DNA of 40,229 nt, taken from positions 3,502 through 43,730 of the IMG/VR virus record IMGVR_UViG_3300008107_000131; one strand, given 5' to 3'. Of this stretch, positions 7,803-15,345 are shown one piece after another; positions within the stretch are counted from its first letter, which is position 1, and every line of letters begins with the position of its first letter. The position numbers and the translations under genes were made by a program. This DNA is from a virus. Below the pieces are notes generated by a model that ran no database searches, had not been told where the DNA came from, and saw only the letters and a program-made list of their open reading frames with translations.

Positions 7803-8076
7803 AGAGTGGATGCTTGATGCCAAGTGTGCTGGACAGACCGTCAAATTCTTCAGACATTCATGTTCACCTAGGTGCAATAACCACGCTAATGGTTGTAATC
7901 GTGTAAAGTCTGTCCGTGAGTGCAGGGCAATCTGCATGTCTTGCCCTGTACTTGAAGAATGTCGCAATTGGTCAATCTTCACCAATCTCACTCATGGGAT
8001 TGCCGGTGGGATGACCGAGAGCGAACGTGAAAAAATCAGAGTTGAGTTGTTTGGAGAAGACAATGAGCGAGAATGA
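7759..8076 (+). CDS. Second WhiB-family iron-sulfur regulator
   Basis: A 105-aa protein if begun at ATG 7759. The cluster ligands are Cys23, Cys59, Cys62 and Cys68 (CMSCPVLEEC), followed by GIAGGMTESER, the WhiB turn with Trp replaced by Ala. The start is uncertain: ATG 7810 would avoid overlap with RuvC but would remove the Trp six residues before the first Cys, which is conserved in the other WhiB here (NWRERARC). The longer start is therefore preferred. Extra Cys/His residues at 35-46 (CSPRCNNHANGC) form an unusual insertion. It is co-transcribed with the ParB-like gene, whose start lies inside its 3' end. Confidence 0.85.
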   Translation: MLLALHCSESNFADREWMLDAKCAGQTVKFFRHSCSPRCNNHANGCNRVKSVRECRAICMSCPVLEECRNWSIFTNLTHGIAGGMTESEREKIRVELFGEDNERE

Positions 8077-9424
8077 AGTCCTGTTTACTGAGACCAAGAT
8101 GGTCCCGGTCACATCCCTGAAGCCATACGACAAGAATCCCCGCAAGGGAAATGTTCGTGCTATTGCTGAGTCTCTTTCAACGAACAAGCAATACCGACCG
8201 ATTGTCGTCCAGCAGAAGACGAAGAAGATTCTTGCTGGCAATCACACTTGGCAGGCGGCTAAGGCTCTTGGGTGGAGTCAAATCGCAGTTGTGTTCGTTG
8301 ATGTCAGTGACGAAGAGGCTAAGAGAATCGTTCTTGCTGACAACCGCACGACAGATTTGGCAGGGTACGACGACAAGGTTCTCGCAGAACTGCTGAAGAG
8401 CCTTGGTGACCCTGAAGGAACTGGCTACACCGAGAGCGATATGCAGGCAATCATTGGGGCAACACAAGAAGCAATGAGTGTTGTTGCTGAAATGGCGATG
8501 GACGATTCCTCGTTTGAAGAGATTGTCAATGCCAGCGAGGTTGCTTCTGGTGCTCGTTCTCCCCAAATCCTGCCTCGCAGTGGCATTGAGACCGATGAGT
8601 ATGGGAACGTGCTCACTGGTGATGCGTTTGAGGATGCCCCTGAAGAGTTCGTTGCAAGTGCCCTGCAATTGACGGACGACATCAACTTTGAGAAGGGTGT
8701 CAACAAGTACGACATTCCCGTGTTTCGGCGTGACATGCTCGTTGAGAGTCTCCCGAAGATGCTCCGCACTTGGGGTGGTCGTGAAGCCGGTGAAGAGGAC
8801 GGCGTTTCACACTACTTGTGGAACTATGGTCTGGCATCATCCACTGGAGTTCCGTTTGATAGGGCTATTCTTGCTTTCTACACTCACGACTTCAAGTGGG
8901 AAGTGTGGTGGGACAAGCCCGCTGTCTACACAACGAAGGTTCTGAATCTCGGTGTGCGAATGGCTGTAGCACCTGACTTCTCTATCTGGTTTGAAGACCC
9001 GATGATTATGAGCATGTACAACATCTTCCGTATTCAATGGATGGGAAGGTTCATGCAAGAGGCTGGAATTCGTGTGATTCCCAACGTAGGACCGTTGCAC
9101 ACACAAGAGTTGATGGACTTGTCTCTTCTCGGCATCCCGAAGAACCCTCCTGTCGTTGCGATGCAGTTGCAGACAGTTGATGCCAACAACCCTGTTGAAG
9201 TTCAGAAGGCGATTGACAGCATCCAGTACATTCACGACAAGATTCACCCCGGCGAGTGGATTGTCTATGGTGGTGGCACTGCTGAAAAAATCGTGAACAC
9301 GTTTGACGGCAAGGGAATCAACCTGAGGTTCTTGGAGAACTATGCGGCTGTTCGTCGTAATGCCGGTGTGTTCGGAACTGGTCGTGAGATTGAACGCAAG
9401 AGGAAAGAAGGAACTCTTGATTGA
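8063..9424 (+). CDS. ParB-like N-domain fused to DUF4417
   Basis: A 453-aa protein starting at ATG 8063, with GGAGA at 8052-8056. Residues about 8-110 are a ParB/sulfiredoxin-type domain (SLKPYDKNPRKGN, KILAGNHTWQAAKALGW, LADNRTTDLAGYDD). Residues about 210-430 match DUF4417, a phage and plasmid family: FRRDMLVESLPKML, AILAFYTHDFKWEVWW, APDFSIWFEDP, FRIQWMGRFMQEAGIRVIPN and a GGGTAEK end. ParB-type domains bind CTP or act as nucleases or DNA modifiers in phages. The function of DUF4417 is unknown. It is the last gene of the early operon and is followed by a 12-bp inverted repeat. Confidence 0.88.
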   Translation: MSENEVLFTETKMVPVTSLKPYDKNPRKGNVRAIAESLSTNKQYRPIVVQQKTKKILAGNHTWQAAKALGWSQIAVVFVDVSDEEAKRIVLADNRTTDLAGYDDKVLAELLKSLGDPEGTGYTESDMQAIIGATQEAMSVVAEMAMDDSSFEEIVNASEVASGARSPQILPRSGIETDEYGNVLTGDAFEDAPEEFVASALQLTDDINFEKGVNKYDIPVFRRDMLVESLPKMLRTWGGREAGEEDGVSHYLWNYGLASSTGVPFDRAILAFYTHDFKWEVWWDKPAVYTTKVLNLGVRMAVAPDFSIWFEDPMIMSMYNIFRIQWMGRFMQEAGIRVIPNVGPLHTQELMDLSLLGIPKNPPVVAMQLQTVDANNPVEVQKAIDSIQYIHDKIHPGEWIVYGGGTAEKIVNTFDGKGINLRFLENYAAVRRNAGVFGTGREIERKRKEGTLD

Positions 9425-9457
9425 TGCAATGCTAGGTATTGATTGAGCATTGCGTCA
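9422..9457 (+). other. 12-bp inverted repeat at the end of the early operon
   Basis: TGATGCAATGCT (9422-9433) pairs with AGCATTGCGTCA (9446-9457), with one G-T mismatch and a 12-base loop. The left arm begins with the stop codon of the ParB-DUF4417 gene. No T tract follows, so it may be an RNA-processing or stability hairpin or an operator rather than a terminator; the right half overlaps a predicted promoter. Confidence 0.5.
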
Positions 9458-9467
9458 GTGTTACGTT
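9439..9467 (+). promoter_or_regulatory. Candidate promoter for the histone-like gene
   Basis: TTGATT (9439-9444), 17-base spacer, TACGTT (9462-9467). The same layout, TTGATT-N17-TACGCT, occurs at 25083-25111. It lies in a short intergenic region, 37 bases before ATG 9504. Prediction from pattern only. Confidence 0.4.
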
Positions 9468-9503
9468 CACCTTGTCCTAAACACACAACAAGAGGAGACG
9501 GAC

Positions 9504-9749
9504 ATGTTCGGAATTGATTTGCTGGAAGAGATTGTTGCTACTGGTTCGGGTCGTGGAGCCGGTGGTGGCGGTGGAGCCAAGAAGGGCAAGAAGACCACTG
9601 GTCGTAAGGGTACGGCTAAGGGCAAGAAGGGTGCGAAGGGTCGTGCCAAGCCTGCTGCCCGTAAGGGTGGAGCCGGTCGTGCGAAGCCTGCGAAGGGCAA
9701 GGCTGCGAAGAAGGGCAAGACCGCTGGTCGTCGTACCACTCGTGGCTGA
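9504..9749 (+). CDS. Lys/Gly/Ala-rich histone-tail-like DNA-binding protein
   Basis: An 81-aa protein from ATG 9504 (AGAGGAG at 9491-9497); the in-frame extension back to 9450 lacks a ribosome site. A short acidic/hydrophobic head (MFGIDLLEEIVATG) is followed by about 65 residues made almost only of Lys, Gly, Ala, Arg and Thr in KKGK, AKGK and KPAARK repeats. This resembles the C-terminal tails of mycobacterial HupB and histone H1-like proteins, which neutralise DNA phosphates. It has its own promoter candidate and is followed by a strong terminator, so it is probably an abundant monocistronic product that compacts phage or host DNA. Confidence 0.85.
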   Translation: MFGIDLLEEIVATGSGRGAGGGGGAKKGKKTTGRKGTAKGKKGAKGRAKPAARKGGAGRAKPAKGKAAKKGKTAGRRTTRG

Positions 9750-9777
9750 TATTCGCTAAACAAGCGATACAAGAACT

Positions 9778-9828
9778 CAACCCCTGCACCCGATTTCGGT
9801 CGGTCAATGCAGGGGTTGTTTCTTTTTT
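9778..9828 (+). terminator. Strong intrinsic terminator
   Basis: CAACCCCTGCA (9778-9788) and TGCAGGGGTTG (9808-9818) form an 11-bp perfect stem with a 19-base loop. TTTCTTTTTT (9819-9828) follows directly. It separates the histone-like gene from the next transcription unit. Confidence 0.92.
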
Positions 9829-9833
9829 ACCGC

Positions 9834-9839
9834 TAGTCT
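9834..9839 (+). promoter_or_regulatory. Candidate -10 box for leaderless transcription
   Basis: TAGTCT ends seven bases before ATG 9847, the spacing of actinobacterial leaderless promoters. There is no Shine-Dalgarno sequence, and a terminator lies just upstream, so a new promoter is needed here. Confidence 0.4.
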
Positions 9840-9846
9840 TTGACCC

Positions 9847-10599
9847 ATGAAGATGAAGCGTTGGGTTGAAATCAAAGACGGGGACAACACTTGGCTACTG
9901 GACATGGAGTTCCTTCTGTCGGGGTTCTCGTGCTCGTTTGGCAATGGATGCCCCGGAATCAACAGTTCTTCTGACATCGGATGCTGTGCTATCGGAGCAC
10001 CAATCTTTGTTGAAGAGGTGGAGCAAGTTGAATCTCGTGTTGCCCAACTCACCCCCGATGTCTGGCAGAACTATGGCAAGAAGTGGAAGAAGAGGCACAA
10101 CCGCAAGAAGTGGGGGTCAATGCACAACACTGTCATTCACAAGCATACGGATGGTGTTGAGGGCTGTATTTTTGCAAACCGCTCTGACTTCCACCTTGGT
10201 GCTGGCTGTGCTTTCCATGCGGCGGCTCTCCAGAAAGGTGAAGACCCTATTGACTGGAAGCCCGAAACGTGCTGGCAAGTCCCCATTGCTGTTGCTTGGT
10301 CTGACAGTATCCACGCTTTCGTATTGAAGATGGTTGCTCGTGAAGACTGGCATGGTGGATACGATGACCGTGAATTGCTGAACTGGTGGTGCTCAGACGA
10401 TGACCGTTCGTGGACCAATACGACACCGATGTACCAGACTCATGCCAAGGAACTCCAGCGTATCTCGGAAATCAATGGTTCTGAGTTGTTGTATCAACGC
10501 ATCAAGGCTGTGTGTGATTACTACTGGAACGAGATGCCGAAGCCTGAACTGAAGGCAGTTCCTGTCACCTTGATTAGTCGCAATCCGAAGGATTACTAG
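9847..10599 (+). CDS. Cys-rich protein resembling a conserved actinobacterial family
   Basis: A 250-aa soluble protein. Two Cys blocks stand out: SCSFGNGCPGINSSSDIGCC near residues 29-48, and EGCIFANR with GAGCAFHAAAL near 105-128, then WKPETCWQVPI. The combination (FLxS...C.FG.GC.G...GCC.GA, then GCAxHxxA and KPxxCWQxP) matches a conserved cellular actinobacterial protein of unknown function as I remember it, possibly related to Cys-cluster metal-binding families such as YkgJ or DUF3109. The many paired Cys suggest zinc or Fe-S binding. No ribosome site precedes the ATG. It is likely a host gene acquired by the phage. Confidence 0.75.
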   Translation: MKMKRWVEIKDGDNTWLLDMEFLLSGFSCSFGNGCPGINSSSDIGCCAIGAPIFVEEVEQVESRVAQLTPDVWQNYGKKWKKRHNRKKWGSMHNTVIHKHTDGVEGCIFANRSDFHLGAGCAFHAAALQKGEDPIDWKPETCWQVPIAVAWSDSIHAFVLKMVAREDWHGGYDDRELLNWWCSDDDRSWTNTTPMYQTHAKELQRISEINGSELLYQRIKAVCDYYWNEMPKPELKAVPVTLISRNPKDY

Positions 10600-10661
10600 C
10601 CTTGAAGTGTTGATTGCATGTAGGCTTGCCACGCCAAACTCATCATTGAAGGATTGACGCA

Positions 10662-12050
10662 GTGCCTAAAGAGAGTGACACCAACATCTTCAAAGAAACA
10701 GGCATCACAGGTCTGCGAAGGGCTGGCGGTTATGTGCAGGAAGAGTTCCTGCCGCAACTTGCTGGCTACCGAGCCATCCAGATTTACCGTGAGATGCGTG
10801 ATAACGACCCCGTTGTCGGTGCAATCATGTATGCCATTGATAAATTGGTGCGTCAGGTTCCGTGGAGAGTTCAGCCTGCATCAACCAAGAGCGAGGATGT
10901 CAGGGATGCCAAGTTCCTTGAATCCTGCCTTGGCGACATGTCCCATACTTGGGAAGACACCATCAGTGAAATTCTGTCAATGCTCGTGTACGGGTGGTCG
11001 TATCACGAAATCGTCTACAAGCGACGCAACGGAGATAGTCGTGACTCGTCTCAGCGTTCCAAGTACAACGATGGAATGATTGGTTGGCGGAAGTTGCCCA
11101 TTCGTGCTCAGGAGACTCGCCAAGAGTGGCGGTTTGATGACGAGGGTGGAATCATGGGAATGATTCAGTCAGCACCTCCGTACTACGACTTGACGTTCAT
11201 TCCCATTGAGAAGTCGTTGCTGTTCCGCACCACCACTTCCAAGAACAACCCTGAAGGCAGGTCTGTACTCCGAAACGCCTACCGTCCTTGGTACTTCAAG
11301 AAGCGTATTGAAGAGATTGAGGCAATCGGTGTTGAGCGAGACCTAGCCGGATTCCCCATCATGTATGTTGACCCAGACATCATGAGAGACGATGCTCCGG
11401 GCTGGAAGCAGACAATCTTCAACGACTACAAGGATGTCGTGGTGAACATTCGCCGTGACCAGCAGGAAGGGTTGATTCTCCCCACGATTACGGATGACAA
11501 CGGGAACCAACTCTACAAACTTGAACTCTTGTCCGCTGGTGGTGGTCGTCAATTTGATACCAACACCATCATCACTCGGTATGACCAGCGTATTGCCACG
11601 ACAGTGTTGGCAGACTTCATTCTGCTAGGTCAGCAGGCATACGGTTCGTATGCACTCTCTTCTGACAAGACGAACTTGTTCAGCATCTCCATTCGCACTT
11701 GGCTAGAAACCATCAAGTCTGTCATGAATGAGCATGCAGTGCCTCGCTTGTTCAGGGTGAATGGAATCAATACAGAGAAGTTGCCTGAACTCACATACGG
11801 AGACATTGAGACCCCTGCCCTGACAGAGATTGGCACTTTCATTCAGCAACTCGCTGGTGCTGGAGCACCCCTGTTCCCCGACGACGCACTTGAGAATCAT
11901 CTTCGTGGCATGGCTCGTCTCCCTGAGAGGCGTGAAGATGCCAAGGGTGACATGCAGGCAACTAACAAGCCTCAGGAACAGCAGGCGGAGGCTAAGGCAC
12001 AGGCACAGGAAACGGATGAAGAAGTCGTTCAATCTATGACGGAAGAGTGA
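10662..12050 (+). CDS. Portal protein
   Basis: A 462-aa protein starting at GTG 10662 with GAAGGA at 10648-10653. It carries the portal pattern of the Mu gp29/DUF935-like and related families: REMRDNDPVVGAIMYAID, VPWRVQPA, MLVYGWSYHEIVYKR, KLPIRAQ, SLLFRTTTSKNNPEGRSVLR, then a long helical stem and a Gln/Ala-rich tail (KPQEQQAEAKAQAQE). It forms the dodecameric ring at one capsid vertex through which DNA is packaged and ejected. It opens the structural operon and is followed directly by the head morphogenesis gene. No terminase gene lies immediately upstream, which is unusual. Confidence 0.92.
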   Translation: MPKESDTNIFKETGITGLRRAGGYVQEEFLPQLAGYRAIQIYREMRDNDPVVGAIMYAIDKLVRQVPWRVQPASTKSEDVRDAKFLESCLGDMSHTWEDTISEILSMLVYGWSYHEIVYKRRNGDSRDSSQRSKYNDGMIGWRKLPIRAQETRQEWRFDDEGGIMGMIQSAPPYYDLTFIPIEKSLLFRTTTSKNNPEGRSVLRNAYRPWYFKKRIEEIEAIGVERDLAGFPIMYVDPDIMRDDAPGWKQTIFNDYKDVVVNIRRDQQEGLILPTITDDNGNQLYKLELLSAGGGRQFDTNTIITRYDQRIATTVLADFILLGQQAYGSYALSSDKTNLFSISIRTWLETIKSVMNEHAVPRLFRVNGINTEKLPELTYGDIETPALTEIGTFIQQLAGAGAPLFPDDALENHLRGMARLPERREDAKGDMQATNKPQEQQAEAKAQAQETDEEVVQSMTEE

Positions 12051-12051
12051 G

Positions 12052-15000
12052 ATGCCCTCTTCTAAGGATTTCAGTAGCGACAAACTTCTCCAAGACATCC
12101 AGTCTTTCATGGACAGGATGGAGGCTAAGTACCGCCGTGCTTTCCTTGCTCTGGTTGAGAGCACAACTAGGTCACCAGAACTCGGTGCGATTCTTCGTTC
12201 AATCAACGATGGTTCAAGCCTGTCGGTGACTCCCGATGTCTACAGTGCAATTGAGAACATTGACATTGACACGACAACACTCCGAGACCTTGCTCGCCAA
12301 GCAATGAGTGGTGGTGGCAAGGTCACCGCAAAGGCTGTTGGGCTTGAAGGTCGTTTTGACATCACCAACCCTCGTGCAATTCAGTACGCCAGAAGTGTTT
12401 CGTCCGAACTGGTCACTGGAATCACCAAGACGGTCAGGCAGAATCTTCGTGACATCATTGCAGATGCCGTTGATGGCAGTGAGTCCGTTGCGGAAACTGT
12501 ACGGCGAATCAAGTCTGAAGTTGGTCTGACACCTAGATACTCAGCGGCTGTTCGTAACTACAGGAAGCAACTCATTGCCAATGGCAAGACGACTAAGCAG
12601 GCTAACCAAGCGGCTGAGAAATATGCACAGAAACTGCTGACTCAGAGAGCACGAACGATTGCTCGCACCGAGATTGCTCAGGCTACGAACTTCGGTCAGC
12701 ACGAATTCTGGAGACAGATGCAGGACAGTGGTGATTTGCCACCGGAAACAATGCGGATGTGGATTACTGCTCAAGACGAGAAGACATGCCCCATTTGTGG
12801 ACCGATGAATGGTGAACTCACAACCATTGATGGCTCTTGGCTGACGGGCAGTGGACCACTTGAAGAACCTCATGCTCATCCGAATTGTCGCTGCACTTCA
12901 GGTCTCGTGTTTCCCACGAAATTGAAGAAGAACGACACGCTGGGTTGGGAGCACTGGCTCATCTCCAAGCACGGTCGCCACGACCAAAAGACTCATGGTC
13001 ATAGGTTCGGAAGCCGTGGTGAAGTGCTCACCGAGAGCATGGCTGTTCCACCGAAGAACATCATCACGAGACCCGGTTACCTTGGACGAGATGCTGGTGA
13101 CAAGTATCTGAGTGGAATCTTTGGCGTTACTGGAATGGCTCCACACCCTGATGAAGTTGAAGTTGGCGACGAACTGTTTGAGGATGCCATTCCTGAGCGT
13201 CTTTACGTCGTTGAGCAAACACTTGCTTCTGCTGCGAAGCGTGGAGTTCAACTTGATGACGCAGCAAGAGAGCACCTGATGGGATTGAGCCATCGCCAGC
13301 AAGATGTGTTCTTCAGCCACTTGATTACTGGTGAACCAGCATCTGCATTGAGTAGGGCTATCGCTGCTACTGCCACAAAGGGTGGTTCTGTGCAGTTCAT
13401 GCCCGGAGTCACCAAGCCTTTGAAGTTGAAGCACAAGACTCAGGCTCGCAAAGACGAGGAAGTTGATGCACTGAATGACACCGAGTATGCACGGTATGAA
13501 AAAGCACCAGAGGGGATGTCACACGACATGGCTCTCACTCGGGCAGTCATGGGCAAGAAAGCATTTGAAGTTGCCTATGGTCTCGCAGAAAGAACTGCAC
13601 CAAAGTCAGGTTCACCCTCTGCTCCGAAAGTGTTCCAGCCGAACAGGATGCTTAGCGGCGAGAAGCATGTAAACAATTTCGGCAAAAGTTTTGAAGTTGA
13701 CCATGCCATCAGAGGTCTCAATGCGGCAAAGATTACAGCCACACGAACTCTTCCAAAGTCTGTAAAAGTTGGAACGGTCAAGGACTTGGAAATTTCAGAC
13801 GGAGACGAAGTTCGTGCTTGGTTCGTTCTGACAAACAAGGGTGAAATCCACCCAGCGGGTTATGCAGACAGAATCACCAATCAGAGAGAGAAGGCACTGG
13901 CGTTCTTCCCATTGAAGGTTGAAGTTGTATCTGGTGCGATTGTTCTACCAACAACAGTGAAAAGAACTTTCCCGTCTGGTGTTTCTACTACATCAACAGT
14001 ACGCAGTCCCGCAACGGATGCTGGCAAGGCTGTAAAAGCAGACTCTGACAAACTTGTCAATTCGTTTACAGATTCAAGCGAGCGTTACGCATTTGAGACC
14101 GGCGTTATTGACCAAATGCCTTCCTACGACGTGCGTGAAGGTGTGTTCACTGTTTCAAACACGACCCTTCAAGGGTCAGGCTATGTGCAAGTTATCTCCA
14201 TTGGCGGAACAATCACTTCAACGTCTCAGCCACTCTCAAAGAGTTCGGTAGCCAAGCACGGTCAACATGACCAAAGCACACACGGTCATCGTGGTGCAAA
14301 GTTCAGTGTCAGTAGGTACGGAAAGAACAATGAGTACGCAACAGTTGATTCTTTTGATATTGATGGAGTTACTTATAGTGTTTCTAGTGGTGGTGATTCC
14401 CCCGGTGGCTCTCAATACAATGGCTATTACGTTGCGTATGCACCAGATGGTAAAAAGGCTGGGTATCTTGATTACCAATCTGACTCTGAAACAAAAACTT
14501 CAGTCGTCGCTATGGTTGAGACAGAAAGTGGTTTTCAGCGTAAGGGGGTAGCAGAAGCACTTTTGGATTCTTTCCTAATTGAAAATCCTGAATACGAAAT
14601 AAGCCCCGGATACACGACCGATGAAGGTGCTAAATGGTGGCGTTCTATAACTGGTGGAGATGGTCCAATCAAGGGCAAGAGAATCTCAAAACACGGTCAA
14701 CATGACCAAAGCACTCATGGCAAGCGTGGTGCTAGTTCAACACGAGTTGCACAGAGCACAGAAGATGCGTTTGCCAAGAGTTTTGCCATGCAAGGTTCGC
14801 AAAGCAACCTAACTACTGAAGAATCGCTGGCTCTTGAAGACTACAAGGTTTCTAGTTATCAGGACGTAAACGACCACTTGAGGGGAGTGAAGAGGAAACT
14901 GACGCTCATGGAAGAAAAACTTGGGTTCGGTCAAATGTCAACTGATGAAATTGTGAAAGCAGTCGGGAACCTTGACAAAGCGTTTGAAAAAACATCGGTA

Positions 15001-15345
15001 TCGTGCGACAAGCCAACAGAAGTGTTCCGTGGCATGTCTTTGCCAAAAGGTGCATGGCACTCAAAAATCAAAGCCGGTGATGTCATTGAAGACCTTGGCT
15101 TTGTATCAACTTCTCAATCAAAAAATTCAGCGTCACGTTTCAGTAGCCCAACGGCACAGACGGAACAAGTCATCTTCACCATCAAATTGCCAACTGGCAC
15201 AAAGGTGATGGCTGGCGATTCATCAGAACTTGAACTTGTGTTGAATAGGGGGACGAAGATGCGTGTTACTAAAGTTGATACATGGACATCTGGAACGAGT
15301 TCGGAAAAAACCGGCTACAACATTGAAGTTGAGGTTGTAAAGTGA
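12052..15345 (+). CDS. Head morphogenesis protein (gpF/gp7 type) with tagged GNAT-like and ADP-ribosyltransferase modules
   Basis: A 1097-aa protein, about three times the usual gpF/SPP1 gp7 length. Residues 1-295 are the head morphogenesis domain (RTIARTEIAQATNFGQHEFW, TCPICGPMNG, HAHPNCRCTSG). Then come three His-rich tags at residues 306, 735 and 880, with three modules after them. Residues 320-730 are not recognised. Residues 749-875 contain a GNAT-like acetyl-CoA motif (VETESGFQRKGVAEALL, Gln829-Ala834). Residues 895-1097 are an ADP-ribosyltransferase of the R-S-E class: VFRGM (Arg993), STS (1019-1021) and ELE (Glu1059, Glu1061), the last being the arginine-specific ExE form. Codon use after about 13400 looks more AT-rich and less biased than in the capsid genes, suggesting acquired modules. 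The modules could be injected effectors; this is inference. Confidence 0.9.
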   Translation: MPSSKDFSSDKLLQDIQSFMDRMEAKYRRAFLALVESTTRSPELGAILRSINDGSSLSVTPDVYSAIENIDIDTTTLRDLARQAMSGGGKVTAKAVGLEGRFDITNPRAIQYARSVSSELVTGITKTVRQNLRDIIADAVDGSESVAETVRRIKSEVGLTPRYSAAVRNYRKQLIANGKTTKQANQAAEKYAQKLLTQRARTIARTEIAQATNFGQHEFWRQMQDSGDLPPETMRMWITAQDEKTCPICGPMNGELTTIDGSWLTGSGPLEEPHAHPNCRCTSGLVFPTKLKKNDTLGWEHWLISKHGRHDQKTHGHRFGSRGEVLTESMAVPPKNIITRPGYLGRDAGDKYLSGIFGVTGMAPHPDEVEVGDELFEDAIPERLYVVEQTLASAAKRGVQLDDAAREHLMGLSHRQQDVFFSHLITGEPASALSRAIAATATKGGSVQFMPGVTKPLKLKHKTQARKDEEVDALNDTEYARYEKAPEGMSHDMALTRAVMGKKAFEVAYGLAERTAPKSGSPSAPKVFQPNRMLSGEKHVNNFGKSFEVDHAIRGLNAAKITATRTLPKSVKVGTVKDLEISDGDEVRAWFVLTNKGEIHPAGYADRITNQREKALAFFPLKVEVVSGAIVLPTTVKRTFPSGVSTTSTVRSPATDAGKAVKADSDKLVNSFTDSSERYAFETGVIDQMPSYDVREGVFTVSNTTLQGSGYVQVISIGGTITSTSQPLSKSSVAKHGQHDQSTHGHRGAKFSVSRYGKNNEYATVDSFDIDGVTYSVSSGGDSPGGSQYNGYYVAYAPDGKKAGYLDYQSDSETKTSVVAMVETESGFQRKGVAEALLDSFLIENPEYEISPGYTTDEGAKWWRSITGGDGPIKGKRISKHGQHDQSTHGKRGASSTRVAQSTEDAFAKSFAMQGSQSNLTTEESLALEDYKVSSYQDVNDHLRGVKRKLTLMEEKLGFGQMSTDEIVKAVGNLDKAFEKTSVSCDKPTEVFRGMSLPKGAWHSKIKAGDVIEDLGFVSTSQSKNSASRFSSPTAQTEQVIFTIKLPTGTKVMAGDSSELELVLNRGTKMRVTKVDTWTSGTSSEKTGYNIEVEVVK
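12967..12999 (+). repeat. His-rich tag, copy 1 (KHGRHDQKTHG)
   Basis: Residues 306-316 of the head morphogenesis protein, placed exactly after the gpF-type domain and before the unrecognised 320-730 module. Confidence 0.85.
14254..14286 (+). repeat. His-rich tag, copy 2 (KHGQHDQSTHG)
   Basis: Residues 735-745 of the head morphogenesis protein, immediately before the GNAT-like module. Its DNA is nearly identical to copy 3. Confidence 0.85.
14689..14721 (+). repeat. His-rich tag, copy 3 (KHGQHDQSTHG)
   Basis: Residues 880-890 of the head morphogenesis protein, immediately before the ADP-ribosyltransferase module. It shares a run of more than 20 identical bases with copy 2, so it is a recent duplicate or recombination joint. 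Confidence 0.85.

Noticed and set aside
9467-9772. 101-aa minus-strand ORF opposite the histone-like gene
   Set aside because: Pro/Ala-rich antisense of Lys/Gly/Ala codons without a start signal.
13575-13838. 87-aa minus-strand ORF within the head protein
   Set aside because: Shadow of the long + strand frame with no motif or ribosome site.
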